A DNA stretch of 64,000 nt, taken from positions 1,510,501 to 1,574,500 of the forward strand of contig NZ_CP098360.1 of assembly GCF_030388245.1 (NCBI RefSeq). Direction: 5' to 3'. Each line of letters starts with the position of its first letter. Positions within the stretch are counted from its first letter, which is position 1. The position numbers and the translations under genes were made by a program. This document shows, piece by piece, positions 44,283-54,505 of this stretch. Below the pieces are notes generated by a model. That model worked only from the letters and a program-made list of their open reading frames with translations. It ran no database searches and was not told the DNA's origin. This DNA is from Paracoccus sp. TOH. Its GTDB lineage: Bacteria; Pseudomonadota; Alphaproteobacteria; Rhodobacterales; Rhodobacteraceae.

Positions 44283-45260
44283 CTACTCTCCCGCCTTGAC
44301 CGCCGCGCTTTCCGGCAGTTCCTCGTCGAACAGGCGCTGATAGAACTCGGCCACGGTCTGCCGCTCCAGCTCGTCGCATTTGTTCAGGAAGGTCAGCCGG
44401 AAGGCATAGCCCACGTTGTCGGCGAAGATGCGGGCGTTCTGCGCCCAGGCGATCACCGTCCGGGGCGACATGACCGTGGACAAGTCGCCCTGCATGAAGG
44501 CGGTCCGGGTCAGGTCGGCCAGCGTCACCATCTGGTTGATGATCTTGCGGCCCTTTTCGGTGTTGTAGGTCGGGTTCTTGGCCAGCACGATGGCGGCCTC
44601 GGCGTCGTGGCTCAGATAGTTCAGCGTCGAGACCAGCGACCAGCGGTCCATCTGGCCCTGGTTGATCTGCTGCGTGCCGTGATAAAGCCCCGTCGTGTCG
44701 CCCAGACCCACGGTGTTCGCGGTGGCGAACAGGCGGAAATACGGGTTCGGCGTGATGACCTCGTTCTGGTCCAGCAGCGTCAGCTTGCCGTCGGCCTCCA
44801 GGACGCGCTGGATCACGAACATCACGTCGGCGCGGCCGGCGTCGTATTCGTCGAAGACGATGGCGGTCGGGTTGCGCAGCGCCCAGGGCAGGATGCCCTC
44901 GTGGAACACCGTGACCTGCTTGCCGTCCACCAGCTTGATCGCGTCCTTGCCGATCAGGTCGATGCGGCTGACATGGCTGTCCAGGTTCACCCGCACGCAG
45001 GGCCAGTTCAGCCGCGCCGCCACCTGCTCGATATGCGTGGATTTGCCGGTGCCGTGATAACCCTGGATCATCACCCGGCGGTTATAGGCAAAGCCCGCCA
45101 GGATCGCCAGCGTGGTGTCGGGATCGAACTTGTAGGTGGGGTCGATGTCCGGCACCCGGTCGGACCGCTCGGCAAAGCCCTTGACCTTCATGTCGCTGTC
45201 AAGGCCGAAGACCTCGCGCAGGTCGATTTCCTCGGTCGGTTTCGCGTTCTGATCCAGCAT
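44283..45260 (-). CDS. cobS: Aerobic cobaltochelatase subunit CobS
   Basis: AAA+ ATPase subunit that, with CobT, drives cobalt insertion by CobN. It has 325 residues. CobS start signatures ([30 protein letters not shown]) lead to the Walker A motif [13 protein letters not shown], Walker [15 protein letters not shown], and the sensor segment [19 protein letters not shown]. The start [11 protein letters not shown] (45260) is preceded by AAAGGGCCGCCCC; the open frame beyond it is not similar. It is divergent from the DUF808 gene. cobN is not in the window. Confidence 0.95.
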   Translation of the reverse strand: MLDQNAKPTEEIDLREVFGLDSDMKVKGFAERSDRVPDIDPTYKFDPDTTLAILAGFAYNRRVMIQGYHGTGKSTHIEQVAARLNWPCVRVNLDSHVSRIDLIGKDAIKLVDGKQVTVFHEGILPWALRNPTAIVFDEYDAGRADVMFVIQRVLEADGKLTLLDQNEVITPNPYFRLFATANTVGLGDTTGLYHGTQQINQGQMDRWSLVSTLNYLSHDAEAAIVLAKNPTYNTEKGRKIINQMVTLADLTRTAFMQGDLSTVMSPRTVIAWAQNARIFADNVGYAFRLTFLNKCDELERQTVAEFYQRLFDEELPESAAVKAGE

Positions 45261-45416
45261 GGGGCGGCCCTTTCGATTGTTCCATGCTTGATGAATGATT
45301 CGGCAGACGGGTGCAAGCCGGCCGGGGCCGCGGAACCTTCGCCGCAGCCGCGAATTGCGCATGGGTGCGGCGCCGCCTAGAGTGCCGTGCGGAACCTTGG
45401 GACAGGACGGATTGGC

Positions 45417-46385
45417 ATGAGCGGATTGCTGGCGCTGCTGGATGACGTGGCGGGGATCGCCAAGATCGCCGCGGCTTCGGTCGACGACGTGGCCGGGCAG
45501 GCGGTCAAGGCCGGCGCCAAGGCGGCGGGGGCGGTGATCGACGACGCGGCGGTGACGCCGAAATACGTGCACGGCTTTTCCGCCGCGCGCGAGGTGCCGA
45601 TCGTCTGGAAGATCGCCCGCGGCTCGCTGTTCAACAAGCTGGTGATCCTGCTGCCCATCGCGCTGCTGCTCTCGGCCTTCGCGCCCTGGCTCATCACGCC
45701 CCTGCTGATGATCGGCGGTTCCTATCTGTGTTTCGAGGGCGCCGAGAAGATCTTCCACGCGCTTGCCCATGACCACGGCAACGACCCGCACCTGACCGTC
45801 ACCGCCGAGGGCGGCGCCGGCCTCGAGGAAGAGCGGGTCCGGGGCGCGATCAAGACCGATTTCATCCTCTCGGCCGAGATCATGACCATCGCGCTGGCTG
45901 CGATCCCGAACGATGACGCGATCGGGATGAAGGCGCTGATCCTTGCCGTGGTGGCGGTGGGCATCACCGTCGCGGTCTACGGTTTCGTGGCGCTGATCGT
46001 GAAGGCCGACGATTTCGGCCTGCACCTGCACGAGCGCGGCGGTCCCGGCGCGGTGCTGGGGCGCGGCATCGTGCATGTCATGCCGGGCTTCATGAAGGTG
46101 CTGACCGTGGTCGGCACCGCGGCGATGATCTGGGTCGGCGGCCAGATCGTCGTGCACGGGCTGCATGTGCTGGGCCAGCACCAGCCCTATGAATGGATCC
46201 ACCACATGGCCGAGGCCGCGGCCCATGCCGTGCCCGCCGCGCCGGGCCTTGCCGCCTGGGCCACCACCGCCTTCTTCGACGGCATCTTCGGGGTGATCCT
46301 GGGCATGATCCTGATCCCGGTGGCGCATTACCTCGTCTCGCCCGCCATCGGCGCGGTCAAGGGGCTGTTCGGCGCGCGGGCATAG
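45417..46385 (+). CDS. DUF808 family integral membrane protein
   Basis: A 322-residue inner-membrane protein. The N-terminus [20 protein letters not shown] through [20 protein letters not shown] is the hallmark of DUF808 (E. coli YedI). Five or six hydrophobic segments follow ([76 protein letters not shown]). The function is unknown. The start at 45417 follows GACAGGACGG; the frame opens at 45387. It is divergent from cobS. Confidence 0.88.
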   Translation: MSGLLALLDDVAGIAKIAAASVDDVAGQAVKAGAKAAGAVIDDAAVTPKYVHGFSAAREVPIVWKIARGSLFNKLVILLPIALLLSAFAPWLITPLLMIGGSYLCFEGAEKIFHALAHDHGNDPHLTVTAEGGAGLEEERVRGAIKTDFILSAEIMTIALAAIPNDDAIGMKALILAVVAVGITVAVYGFVALIVKADDFGLHLHERGGPGAVLGRGIVHVMPGFMKVLTVVGTAAMIWVGGQIVVHGLHVLGQHQPYEWIHHMAEAAAHAVPAAPGLAAWATTAFFDGIFGVILGMILIPVAHYLVSPAIGAVKGLFGARA

Positions 46386-46454
46386 GGCGGCGCGTCTTGC
46401 CGTCGGCCGGCGGGCGGGACTATGAACTGCCATACCAATTCAGCAGGAGGTGCC

Positions 46455-47834
46455 ATGCCGATTCCCGCCGCCGCCGCCGAGGCGCTTGCCGCGCTGCTCG
46501 GGCCCCGCTTCTCGACCAGCGCCGCCGACCGCGATCTGCATGGCCAGTCCGAATCCTATCACCGCGCGCCGCCGCCCGATGCCGTGGCCTGGTCCGAGAC
46601 CACCGATGAGGTGGCGCAGGTCGCGGCGATCTGCCACGCCCACCGGGTGCCGCTGATCGGCTGGGGCACCGGCACCTCGCTCGAGGCGCAGGCGATGGCG
46701 ACGCAGGGCGGGCTGGTCCTCGACATGCTGCGCATGGACCGGGTGCTGGAGATCCGCGCCGAGGACATGCAGGTCAGCGTCCAGCCCGGCTGCACGCGCG
46801 AGGCGCTGAATACCGAGCTGCGCGCCACCGGCCTGTTCTTCCCGGTCGATCCCGGCGCCAATGCCAGCCTGGGCGGCATGGCGGCGACGCGGGCCTCGGG
46901 CACCACCGCCGTGCGCTACGGCACCATGCGCGAGAACGTGCTGGCGCTTCAGGTGGTGCTGGCCGACGGCCGGGTGATCCGCACCGGCACCCGGGCGGCG
47001 AAATCCAGCGCCGGCTATGACCTGACCAGCCTGTTCGTCGGCTCCGAGGGCACGCTCGGCATCATCACCGAGCTGACCCTGCGCCTGCACGGCCAGCCCG
47101 AGGAGGTGGCGGCGGCGGTCTGCGGCTTCCCGACGCTGGAGCAGGCGGTGGAATGCGTCACCGCGACCATCCAGTCGGGCATCCCGATGGCGCGGATCGA
47201 GTTCATCGACGCCGATGTGGTGCGCGCCTTCAACACCTTCGCCGGCACCCGGATGCACGAGGGGCCGCATCTGATGGTCGAGTTCCACGGCGCCCCCGCC
47301 TCGGTCCGGGGCGATGCCGAGGCCTTCGGCGCGCTGGCCGCGGACTTCGGCGGCACCGGCTTCGACTGGGCCACCACGCCTGAGGCGCGGGCGGCCTTGT
47401 GGAAGATGCGCCACAACGCCTATCGCTCCTGCCTGGCGCTGCGGCCGGGGGCGACGGCGGTGGTGACGGATGTCTGCGTGCCGATGTCGCACCTGCCGGC
47501 GGCGGTGGCGGCGGCGGCCGAGGACATCCGCGCCGAGGGGCTGCTGGGCCCGATGGTCGGTCATGTCGGCGACGGCAATTTCCACGCCCAGATCCTGGTC
47601 ATGCCCGGCGACGCGGCGGAACTCGCCGCCGCCAAGCGCGTCGCCACCCGCATGGCCGAGCGCGCCATCGCCGTCGGCGGCACCATCACCGGCGAGCATG
47701 GCGTGGGCATCGGCAAGCGGCCGCTGATGCGCGCCCAGCACGGCGATGCGGTCTCGGTGATGGCGGCGATCAAGCAGGCGCTCGACCCCGAAAACATCCT
47801 GAACCCCGGCAAGCTGGTGCCCGAGGTGAACTGA
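46455..47834 (+). CDS. FAD-binding oxidoreductase (D-lactate dehydrogenase/glycolate oxidase GlcD type)
   Basis: A 459-residue flavoprotein of the VAO/PCMH fold. The FAD-binding domain holds PLIGWGTGTSLEAQAMATQG, PGCTREALNTELRATGLFFP, DPGANASLGGMAATRASGTT and SEGTLGIITELTL. The cap and C-terminal domain holds VGHVGDGNFHAQILV and ITGEHGVGIGKRPLM. The closest layout is eukaryotic-type LDHD, so D-lactate or another D-2-hydroxyacid is the likely substrate. A strong AGGAGGTG site precedes the ATG at 46455. Confidence 0.85.
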   Translation: MPIPAAAAEALAALLGPRFSTSAADRDLHGQSESYHRAPPPDAVAWSETTDEVAQVAAICHAHRVPLIGWGTGTSLEAQAMATQGGLVLDMLRMDRVLEIRAEDMQVSVQPGCTREALNTELRATGLFFPVDPGANASLGGMAATRASGTTAVRYGTMRENVLALQVVLADGRVIRTGTRAAKSSAGYDLTSLFVGSEGTLGIITELTLRLHGQPEEVAAAVCGFPTLEQAVECVTATIQSGIPMARIEFIDADVVRAFNTFAGTRMHEGPHLMVEFHGAPASVRGDAEAFGALAADFGGTGFDWATTPEARAALWKMRHNAYRSCLALRPGATAVVTDVCVPMSHLPAAVAAAAEDIRAEGLLGPMVGHVGDGNFHAQILVMPGDAAELAAAKRVATRMAERAIAVGGTITGEHGVGIGKRPLMRAQHGDAVSVMAAIKQALDPENILNPGKLVPEVN

Positions 47835-47868
47835 CCCGTGAACCGGCCCGTCTCGGCCCGCCTCGGCC

Positions 47869-48720
47869 CTACAGGCAGCCTTCCAGCAGCGTCTCGAGCT
47901 CGGCGGCGTCGCGGCGATAGCGGGCCATGCTGCGCTGCATCGTCGCCTGGAAGGTCGCCTTGGTCGCCATCAGGCCGCCCGAGGTCTCCAGCCGCCGGTT
48001 GAAGGCCGCTTCCAGCTCGCGGTTGTAGCTGGCCATCGCCTTGGCGATCTGCGCCGCGGCGCCGACGCGCTTGGCGGCCGGGGTGTCCAGCGTGTCGGCG
48101 GTGCGCTGGACCAGCCCCGCGGCCATCTCGACCCCGGCCTCGGCGGTGCGGGCATTGGCGGCGCTGCGGCCCTGGGCGCCGGTGATGCTGTCGATGCTGG
48201 CCCAGCCGCCCAGGCCCAGGTCGGCGGTGCCCTTGGCATAGGCCGCGCCCGCACCCTTGGCCGGCGTGTGGGCCAGCGCCCGCTGCGCCAGGGTGCGCGC
48301 GAACTCGGTCCCCGAGACCGAGCCGTTCGCCACCCCCGCCGCGCCGGTGTGGATGTCGCTGAAGGTCTGCGTGCCATCGGCCAGCGCCCGCGCCGCGTCC
48401 CCGGCCTTGTGCCCGGTCAGTTGCATGATCGCCGCCCCCAGATCCAGCGAGGCCAGCGCGGTCTTGTGGATCAGGTCGATGACCAGCCAGACCCGGCCCT
48501 CGTCGTTCAGCCGGTCCAGCTCCAGCGTCATCTCGCGATATTCCCGCTCGGCCGCGGCGATGAGATTGCGCAGATTGGCGAGCTTGGCGCGGTTGTCGCG
48601 GCATTGCGCCGGCGGCAGCACCCGGTTGCGCCGCATCGCGTCGCCGGGGCTCAGAACCGTCTTGCGCGCCACGGGGCTGTGCTGGGGATTCTGGCGGTTG
48701 TTGGGCAGAAAACCTGTCAT
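47869..48720 (-). CDS. Helix-rich protein of unknown function
   Basis: A 283-residue protein with no signal peptide or long membrane segment. A predicted coiled-coil stretch (LANLRNLIAAAEREYREMTL through DRLNDEG) precedes an Ala/Gly-rich middle with small-residue repeats (TGAAGVANGSVSGTEFARTL, AKGAGAAYAKGTADLGLGGW) and a final helical region with the only other Cys near the end. I recognise no family. The start MTGFLPNNRQ at 48720 follows GGAGGTGACG. It is convergent with the dehydrogenase gene and divergent from the sulfotransferase. Confidence 0.6.
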   Translation of the reverse strand: MTGFLPNNRQNPQHSPVARKTVLSPGDAMRRNRVLPPAQCRDNRAKLANLRNLIAAAEREYREMTLELDRLNDEGRVWLVIDLIHKTALASLDLGAAIMQLTGHKAGDAARALADGTQTFSDIHTGAAGVANGSVSGTEFARTLAQRALAHTPAKGAGAAYAKGTADLGLGGWASIDSITGAQGRSAANARTAEAGVEMAAGLVQRTADTLDTPAAKRVGAAAQIAKAMASYNRELEAAFNRRLETSGGLMATKATFQATMQRSMARYRRDAAELETLLEGCL

Positions 48721-48938
48721 CGTCACCTCCGTTGCCGGCCTTGCCCCGCAGGTTAGCCGGCGGGGCGGCAGGGGGCAAGTCGGCGGGCGCTTCGCGGGCC
48801 GCGCGACCGCGACGCGGCCAACCGCTGCAAATGCAAGGACCGGCCCGATCCCGCAAAAACCGCCCCGCATGGCTTCCCCCCGCGGCGCGGCTGGCTTAAT
48901 CAGGCGCAGGCAAGGCGACGGATACGAGGGCGCGACCG

Positions 48939-49796
48939 ATGAACTGGGACCCCGAGGGCAAACCCCGCAAACCCGATTTCCTGGGCATCGGCGCGCAGAA
49001 GGCCGGCACCACCTGGCTGTCGCAGATGCTGGGCCAGCACCCCGCGGTCTGGACCCCGCCCTTCAAGGAGGTGCAGTTCTTCAACCACCGCTTCATCGAG
49101 GAGCACCGCAAATGGCTGCCCTGGCACTATCGCCGCGGCCGCCAGACCATCGAGAAGCGCTGGGCCGCCCGCGGCGAGGAGATGCCGCGCGACATGGTGC
49201 GCTATCTGGACCGCATCACCAGCGGCGCCATGTTCACCAATCATTGGTACAAGCAGGTCTTCGCCCCGGCGCCCGCCGGCACGCATCCGATCGACGTGAC
49301 CCCGGAATATTCGACCTTGCCGCCGGAAGGCGTGGAATTCGTGGCGAAATTCCTGCCGCAGGCGAAATTCGTCTATATCATCCGCCATCCGGTGGACCGG
49401 GCCATCTCGCAGTTGAAGATGAACCTGACCCGCGCCCGCCGCAAGCCCAAGACGGTCGAGGCCTGGCTGGAGGAGGTCGAGGATCCGGTGCTGATGGATC
49501 GCGGCGACTACCTGAGCTACGTCCCGCGCTGGAACGCGCATTTCGGCCCCGAGCGGCTGCTTTACATGCCCTTCGGCATGATCGCCCGCGAGCCGCTGGG
49601 CTTCCTGCGCCGGGTCGAGGACTTCCTGGGCCTGCCGCCGCACGACTATCGCGACATCGGCAAGAAGGTCTTCGCCTCGGACAGCGGGCTTTCGGTGCCC
49701 GACAAGGCCCGCAAGCGCCTGCGCGCGAAGCTGGAGCCGCAATTCGAGTTTCTCGACCGGACCTTCGGACTGGATTTCACCAAGGACTTCCGCTGA
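48939..49796 (+). CDS. Sulfotransferase family protein
   Basis: A 285-residue PAPS-dependent sulfotransferase. The 5'-phosphosulfate loop GAQKAGTTW is at residues 18-26, and the 3'-phosphate motif [19 protein letters not shown] lies near residue 140. [20 protein letters not shown] and the [13 protein letters not shown] ending match the heparan-type (Sulfotransfer_1/3) branch, which sulfates glycans. No membrane anchor is seen, so it acts in the cytosol. The acceptor is unknown; the glycosyltransferases at 26.6-28.2 kb are too far away to claim a pathway. Confidence 0.83.
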   Translation: MNWDPEGKPRKPDFLGIGAQKAGTTWLSQMLGQHPAVWTPPFKEVQFFNHRFIEEHRKWLPWHYRRGRQTIEKRWAARGEEMPRDMVRYLDRITSGAMFTNHWYKQVFAPAPAGTHPIDVTPEYSTLPPEGVEFVAKFLPQAKFVYIIRHPVDRAISQLKMNLTRARRKPKTVEAWLEEVEDPVLMDRGDYLSYVPRWNAHFGPERLLYMPFGMIAREPLGFLRRVEDFLGLPPHDYRDIGKKVFASDSGLSVPDKARKRLRAKLEPQFEFLDRTFGLDFTKDFR

Positions 49797-49869
49797 GCCT
49801 TCCCCTTTCGCCCCCGCTCGACTACATAGCGCGCAGCTTCGCACGAGTTACAGCAAACGGGGAAAGATC

Positions 49870-51525
49870 ATGGCCTCCTACCAGTATGTCTATCACATGG
49901 ACGGGGTGTCCAAGACCTATCCGGGCGGCAAGAAGACCTTCGAGAACATCCGCCTGAACTTCCTGCCCGGCGTCAAGATCGGCGTCGTCGGCGTCAACGG
50001 CGCCGGCAAATCGACGCTGCTGCGCATCATGGCCGGCATCGACAAGGATTTCACCGGCGAGGCCTGGGCCGCCAAGGGCGCGACCGTCGGCTACCTGCCG
50101 CAGGAGCCGCAGCTCGACCCGGCGCTGAACGTGCGCGGCAACGTCATGGAGGGCGTCAAGGCCAAGCAGCAGAAGCTTGACCGCTACAACGAGCTGGCCA
50201 TGAACTACTCGGACGAGACCGCCGACGAGATGGCGAAGCTGCAGGACGAGATCGACGCCGAGAACCTCTGGGATCTCGACAGCCAGATCGACATCGCCAT
50301 GGAGGCGCTGCGCTGCCCGCCGGACGATGCCGACGTGGAAAGCCTGTCGGGCGGCGAGCGTCGCCGCGTGGCGCTGTGCAAGCTGCTGCTGGAACAGCCC
50401 GACATGCTGCTTCTGGACGAACCGACCAACCACCTGGACGCCGAAACCATCGCCTGGCTGCAAAAGCACCTGATCGAATATCCCGGCACCATCCTGATCG
50501 TCACCCACGACCGCTATTTCCTCGATGACATCACCGGCTGGATCCTGGAACTGGATCGCGGCCGCGGCATCCCCTACGAGGGCAACTATTCGGCTTGGTT
50601 GGAACAGAAGGCCAAGCGGCTGGAGCAGGAAGCCCGCGAGGACAAGGCCAAGCAAAAGACGCTGGAGCGGGAACTGGAATGGATCCGCGCCGGTGCCAAG
50701 GCGCGGCAGGCCAAGCAGAAGGCCCGGATCAACGCCTATAACGAACTGGCCGGCCAGTCCGAGCGCGAGAAGCTGTCGAACGCCCAGATCATCATCCCCA
50801 ACGGCGAGCGGCTGGGCAACAAGGTGATCGAGGTCGACGGCCTGAAAAAGGCCATGGGCGACAAGCTGCTGATCGAGGATCTGACCTTCTCGCTGCCGCC
50901 GGGCGGCATCGTCGGCGTGATCGGCCCGAACGGCGCCGGCAAGTCGACGCTGTTCAAGATGCTGACCGGGCAGGAAAAGCCCGATGCCGGCGAGATCAGC
51001 TATGGCGACACGGTGAAACTGTCCTATGTCGACCAGTCGCGCGACGCGCTGGACCCGAACAAGACGGTGTGGGAGGAGATCTCGGGCGGCGCCGAGCAGA
51101 TCGAGCTGGGCGACGCGACGATGAACAGCCGCGCCTATGCCTCGGCCTTCAACTTCAAGGGCGGCGACCAGCAGAAGAAGGTCGGGCTGCTCTCGGGCGG
51201 CGAACGCAACCGGGTCCACATGGCCAAGCTGCTGAAGTCGGGCGGCAACGTGCTGCTGCTGGACGAACCGACCAACGACCTGGACGTGGAAACGCTGCAG
51301 GCGCTCGAGGCGGCGCTGGAGGATTTCGCCGGCTGCGCGGTCATCATCTCGCACGACCGCTTCTTCCTCGACCGGCTCTGCACGCATATCCTGGCCTTCG
51401 AGGGCGACGCCCATGTCGAATGGTTCGAAGGCAACTTCGAGGATTACGAGGCCGACAAGGTCCACCGCCTCGGCCCGGATTCCATCGAGCCGAAGCGGGT
51501 GAAATACAAGAAGTTCACGCGGTAA
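49870..51525 (+). CDS. ettA: Energy-dependent translational throttle protein EttA (ABC-F)
   Basis: ABC-F ATPase that binds the ribosomal E site and couples translation initiation to the ATP/ADP ratio. It has 551 residues with two ABC domains. Walker A sequences are GVNGAGKST (residues 41-49) and GPNGAGKST near residue 355; both [15 protein letters not shown] and [15 protein letters not shown] signatures are present, with Walker [12 protein letters not shown] and [11 protein letters not shown]. The charged P-site tether linker lies between ([20 protein letters not shown]). The arm insertion and size fit EttA. The TAA overlaps the next ATG by one base. Confidence 0.94.
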   Translation: MASYQYVYHMDGVSKTYPGGKKTFENIRLNFLPGVKIGVVGVNGAGKSTLLRIMAGIDKDFTGEAWAAKGATVGYLPQEPQLDPALNVRGNVMEGVKAKQQKLDRYNELAMNYSDETADEMAKLQDEIDAENLWDLDSQIDIAMEALRCPPDDADVESLSGGERRRVALCKLLLEQPDMLLLDEPTNHLDAETIAWLQKHLIEYPGTILIVTHDRYFLDDITGWILELDRGRGIPYEGNYSAWLEQKAKRLEQEAREDKAKQKTLERELEWIRAGAKARQAKQKARINAYNELAGQSEREKLSNAQIIIPNGERLGNKVIEVDGLKKAMGDKLLIEDLTFSLPPGGIVGVIGPNGAGKSTLFKMLTGQEKPDAGEISYGDTVKLSYVDQSRDALDPNKTVWEEISGGAEQIELGDATMNSRAYASAFNFKGGDQQKKVGLLSGGERNRVHMAKLLKSGGNVLLLDEPTNDLDVETLQALEAALEDFAGCAVIISHDRFFLDRLCTHILAFEGDAHVEWFEGNFEDYEADKVHRLGPDSIEPKRVKYKKFTR

Positions 51526-52412
51526 TGGGTAAGGGGCGCTCGGTCAGACTCTATCTTGCCGAAGGATCTGCTACAGGGATCTTGACTGCCGAAATCATTA
51601 ACTGGACCGGCCACGCCCTGGCCGGTCCAAGAACTCGTCTTGAGGTAGCTCTGAAGCGTGAAGAGATGTTTCGGACGGGGGTTTACCTCCTTTATGGGGA
51701 CAGCCTTGAGGGGGATCTTCCTTCTGTCTATGTCGGTGAGGGGGACAGCATCGCTGCGCGTATCCGGATCCACGCCCAAGACGATGAAAAGGATTATTGG
51801 GATCGTTTCGTTGCCATCACGAGCAAAGATCTCAACCTGACCAAAGCTCATGTGCGTTATCTTGAGAGCCGGTTGATTGTTCTTTTGCGTGAGGCCAAAA
51901 AATGCTCGTTGCAGAATAAAACCGAGCCGGTCTTCGAGCGATTGCCAGAAGCCGATATTTCCGACATGGAAACCTTTCTTGAAGAAATCCAGCTTCTTTT
52001 GCCGGTGATCGGAATTGATTTCCTAAGACGACCGCAAATGGCTGTCGCTCAACAAAGCAAAGAATCCTCATCTCAGACGGTGACGTTCTTTCTCACAAAC
52101 GCCAACAAAGGCATTTCGGCTCGTGCGGTCGAGGCGGAGGGTGAGTTCATCGTTCTTACTGGCTCGACGGGAAGTTTGAACGTTTCCCCGTCGTTTCATG
52201 AAAGAATTCGGCTTGTTCGCGAGCAAGCGCTTGAGTCCGGGCGAGCCGTCCGGACTGACGATCATAACTTTCGATTGGTTGAAGATCTTGCCTTCAGTAG
52301 CCCCAGCGCGGCTGCCGTCTTTCTTTTCGGTACGAGCAGAAACGGCCGCACTGATTGGCTTGTGAGCGGGAGCAGTGAAACATATTCGACCTTCAAGGAG
52401 CGGCAGCTATAG
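51525..52412 (+). CDS. GIY-YIG nuclease family protein with C-terminal DUF4357 domain
   Basis: A 295-residue protein. The GIY-YIG-like domain (about residues 50-120) has GVY at 52-54, YVG at 69-71, a following Arg (ARIRIH), and the catalytic-type Glu at 114 in HVRYLESRLI. The C-terminal region (about 190-290) matches DUF4357, with LAFSSPSAAAVFLFGTSRNG. The DNA is AT-richer than its surroundings (29 G+C in 51541-51600), suggesting transfer. It overlaps the ettA stop (TAATG) and so rides on ettA translation. Such proteins are often accessory and may be defence-related, but no partner genes are seen. Confidence 0.85.
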   Translation: MGKGRSVRLYLAEGSATGILTAEIINWTGHALAGPRTRLEVALKREEMFRTGVYLLYGDSLEGDLPSVYVGEGDSIAARIRIHAQDDEKDYWDRFVAITSKDLNLTKAHVRYLESRLIVLLREAKKCSLQNKTEPVFERLPEADISDMETFLEEIQLLLPVIGIDFLRRPQMAVAQQSKESSSQTVTFFLTNANKGISARAVEAEGEFIVLTGSTGSLNVSPSFHERIRLVREQALESGRAVRTDDHNFRLVEDLAFSSPSAAAVFLFGTSRNGRTDWLVSGSSETYSTFKERQL

Positions 52413-52488
52413 GCGCCGCATCCTAAGAATATTCCTGCTGCAAGCCTTTGCAAAGGCTGACGCTGGGCGGGGTTACTGATTTCCCAGC

Positions 52489-54375
52489 TCAGGCCCATTC
52501 CCAAGGCCGGGTGAACTGTCCCAGGCAATCCGCCAGCGCCTGCTCGTCCACCGTGCCCTTGCGGGCCAGCCGCACGACCAGGCCGCGCTTCTTGTCGTCC
52601 ACCACCTCGGCCACCTCGACCGCCAGCCCCGCCTTGGCCAGCGCCGCATCGTAGACGCGCTTGATCGCCAGCTTGCGCAGGTCGGGCTTGAAGATCTTGC
52701 CCACCGCGGTCTTCGGCAGCTCGGCCAGGATCTCGATATGCTTCGGCACCGCCGCACGCTCGTGGATATGCGCGCGCGCGTGTTCCATCAGCTCCTCGAC
52801 CGACACCTCGGCACCCGCCACCAGCTCGACATAGGCGCAGGGCAGCTCGCCCGCGAAACTGTCCGGCTGGCCGATGGCGCCGACGAAGGCGACCTTGGGA
52901 TGCGACAGCAGCGCATCCTCGATCTCGGCCGGGTCGATGTTGTGGCCGCCGCGGATGATCAGATCCTTGGCGCGGCCGGTGATCCACAGATAGCCGTCGG
53001 CGTCCATCCGCCCCAGATCGCCGGTGCGCAGGAAGCGGCCCTCGGCGAACAGGTCGCGGTTCTTGTCGGGCTCGGTATAGGTCGAGCCCTCGTAGACGCC
53101 GGGATTGGCGACGCAGATCTCGCCGATCTCGTCGGTGGCGCATGCGTGGAAGCCGGTCGCGTCGCGGCGCAGGATGCGGACATGGGTATAGGGCAGGGGG
53201 ATGCCGACCGAACCCACCTTCTTCAGGCCGCCGACGGGATTGACCGAGACCAGGCAGGTCGCCTCGGTCAGGCCGTAGCCCTCGGCGATCTCGACGCCGG
53301 TGGCGGATTTGAAGCGGTTGTAGAGCTCCATGGGCAGCGGTGCCGAGCCGGAGATCGCCATGCGCAGCGACGAGACGTCGCCGTTCACCGGCCGCTGCAT
53401 CAGCGCGGCGATGGCGGTGGGCACGGTGATCAGGAAGGTCGCCTGCCAGCGCTCGATCAGCTTCCAGAAATTGTCGAAAACCCCCTCGCCGCGATAGCCG
53501 GCAGGGGTGGGCATGACCAGCTGCGCCCCGGACATCAGGCAGGACATCAGGATCGGATAGGCGGCAAAGACGTGGAACATCGGCAGCGGGCACATCAGCA
53601 CGTCCTGCTCGGTGAACAGCAGCGTGCCGCCCAGCCAGCCGTTGTAGATCATGCCGGATTGCTTGTGCTGGGCGACCTTGGGCGTGCCGGTGGTGCCGCC
53701 GGTGTGGAAATAGGCGGCGACGCGATCCTCGGCCGGCTCGTCGAACAGCAGGCGATTGTGGCGCTGGGCGCTGGCGGCGGCCTCGAAATCCATGACCCTG
53801 GCCTGGTGGCGGGTCGGCAGCTTGGGGCGCATCAGCGGCACCAGCAGGCGCTTGAGCCCGGTCAGATAGCCGCGCAGGTCGATCTCGAGCACGGTCTGCA
53901 CGCCCGGCGCCAGCGCCACCGCCTCGGCCGCCTTCTGGGCGATGTCGGTCTTGGGGAAGCTCTTCAGCGTGACCAGGACCTTGGCCCCGGTCTCGCGCAG
54001 GATGCCGGCGATCTGCTCGGCATCGAGCAGCGGATTGATCGGGTTCACGATGCCGGTGGTGGCGCCGGCCAGCAGCACCACGGGCGCCTCGATGCAGTTG
54101 GGCAGCAGATAGGCCACCACGTCGCCGGGGCCGACGCCCAGGGTGTGGAACAGGTTCGCCGTCTCGGTGACCCGCTCGTGCAGCTCGGTCCAGCTGAGGG
54201 TGCGCGCCGGGGCCTTGGGGTCCGAGAACAGCTGGAAGCTGATCGCCGGGCGCTGGGGATGCTGGTCGCGGGTCCGGGTCAGGGCCTCGTAAAGGGTGCG
54301 CGGCACCGGACGTTGCGCATAGGGCATCTCCGCCTCGACCGCATCGCGGTCTGCGACGTTCGCGAACCTGGCCAT
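52489..54375 (-). CDS. Acyl-CoA synthetase (AMP-dependent, long/medium-chain type)
   Basis: Activates a carboxylic acid, probably a fatty acid, to its CoA thioester via an acyl-AMP. It has 628 residues. The P-loop is AAYFHTGGTTGTPKVAQHKQ, A5 is AEGYGLTEATCLVSVNP, the hinge is RTGDLGRMDADGYLWITGRAK, and the C-terminal PKTAVGKIFKPDLRK holds the catalytic Lys. A tail of about 65 residues past this motif is longer than usual. The start MARFANVADRD at 54375 has GGGAGGAAA upstream; the open frame to 54726 covers the lysM gene. Chain length is not readable from motifs. Confidence 0.85.
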   Translation of the reverse strand: MARFANVADRDAVEAEMPYAQRPVPRTLYEALTRTRDQHPQRPAISFQLFSDPKAPARTLSWTELHERVTETANLFHTLGVGPGDVVAYLLPNCIEAPVVLLAGATTGIVNPINPLLDAEQIAGILRETGAKVLVTLKSFPKTDIAQKAAEAVALAPGVQTVLEIDLRGYLTGLKRLLVPLMRPKLPTRHQARVMDFEAAASAQRHNRLLFDEPAEDRVAAYFHTGGTTGTPKVAQHKQSGMIYNGWLGGTLLFTEQDVLMCPLPMFHVFAAYPILMSCLMSGAQLVMPTPAGYRGEGVFDNFWKLIERWQATFLITVPTAIAALMQRPVNGDVSSLRMAISGSAPLPMELYNRFKSATGVEIAEGYGLTEATCLVSVNPVGGLKKVGSVGIPLPYTHVRILRRDATGFHACATDEIGEICVANPGVYEGSTYTEPDKNRDLFAEGRFLRTGDLGRMDADGYLWITGRAKDLIIRGGHNIDPAEIEDALLSHPKVAFVGAIGQPDSFAGELPCAYVELVAGAEVSVEELMEHARAHIHERAAVPKHIEILAELPKTAVGKIFKPDLRKLAIKRVYDAALAKAGLAVEVAEVVDDKKRGLVVRLARKGTVDEQALADCLGQFTRPWEWA

Positions 54376-54437
54376 CAATTTCCTCCCATCTTCCTGCCGG
54401 GACACAGGCGGGCCCCGCTTGCGGAAAGAATGGTCCG

Positions 54438-54474
54438 AAAAACCGCGCCGGGGCAAGCAGGGCCTTGCCCGCGG
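54438..54474 (-). terminator. Rho-independent terminator after the LysM gene
   Basis: On the minus strand CCGCG-GGCAAG, a 6-base loop, CTTGCC and CGCGG form a stem with a small bulge (plus-strand arms at 54443-54457 and 54464-54474), followed by GTTTTTC (T-run at 54438-54442). It begins about 32 bases past the LysM stop. Confidence 0.7.
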
Positions 54475-54505
54475 CACGCCGAGACGCAGCGTCAGAGACG
54501 CCGCG

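Noticed and set aside
52443..52458. AGCCTTTGCAAAGGCT, a perfect 16-bp palindrome with a TTTGCAAA core, first considered another ScfR-type operator.
   Set aside because: It lies between the 3' ends of two convergent genes (GIY-YIG and acyl-CoA synthetase), not in a promoter. It is more likely a small terminator hairpin or chance.
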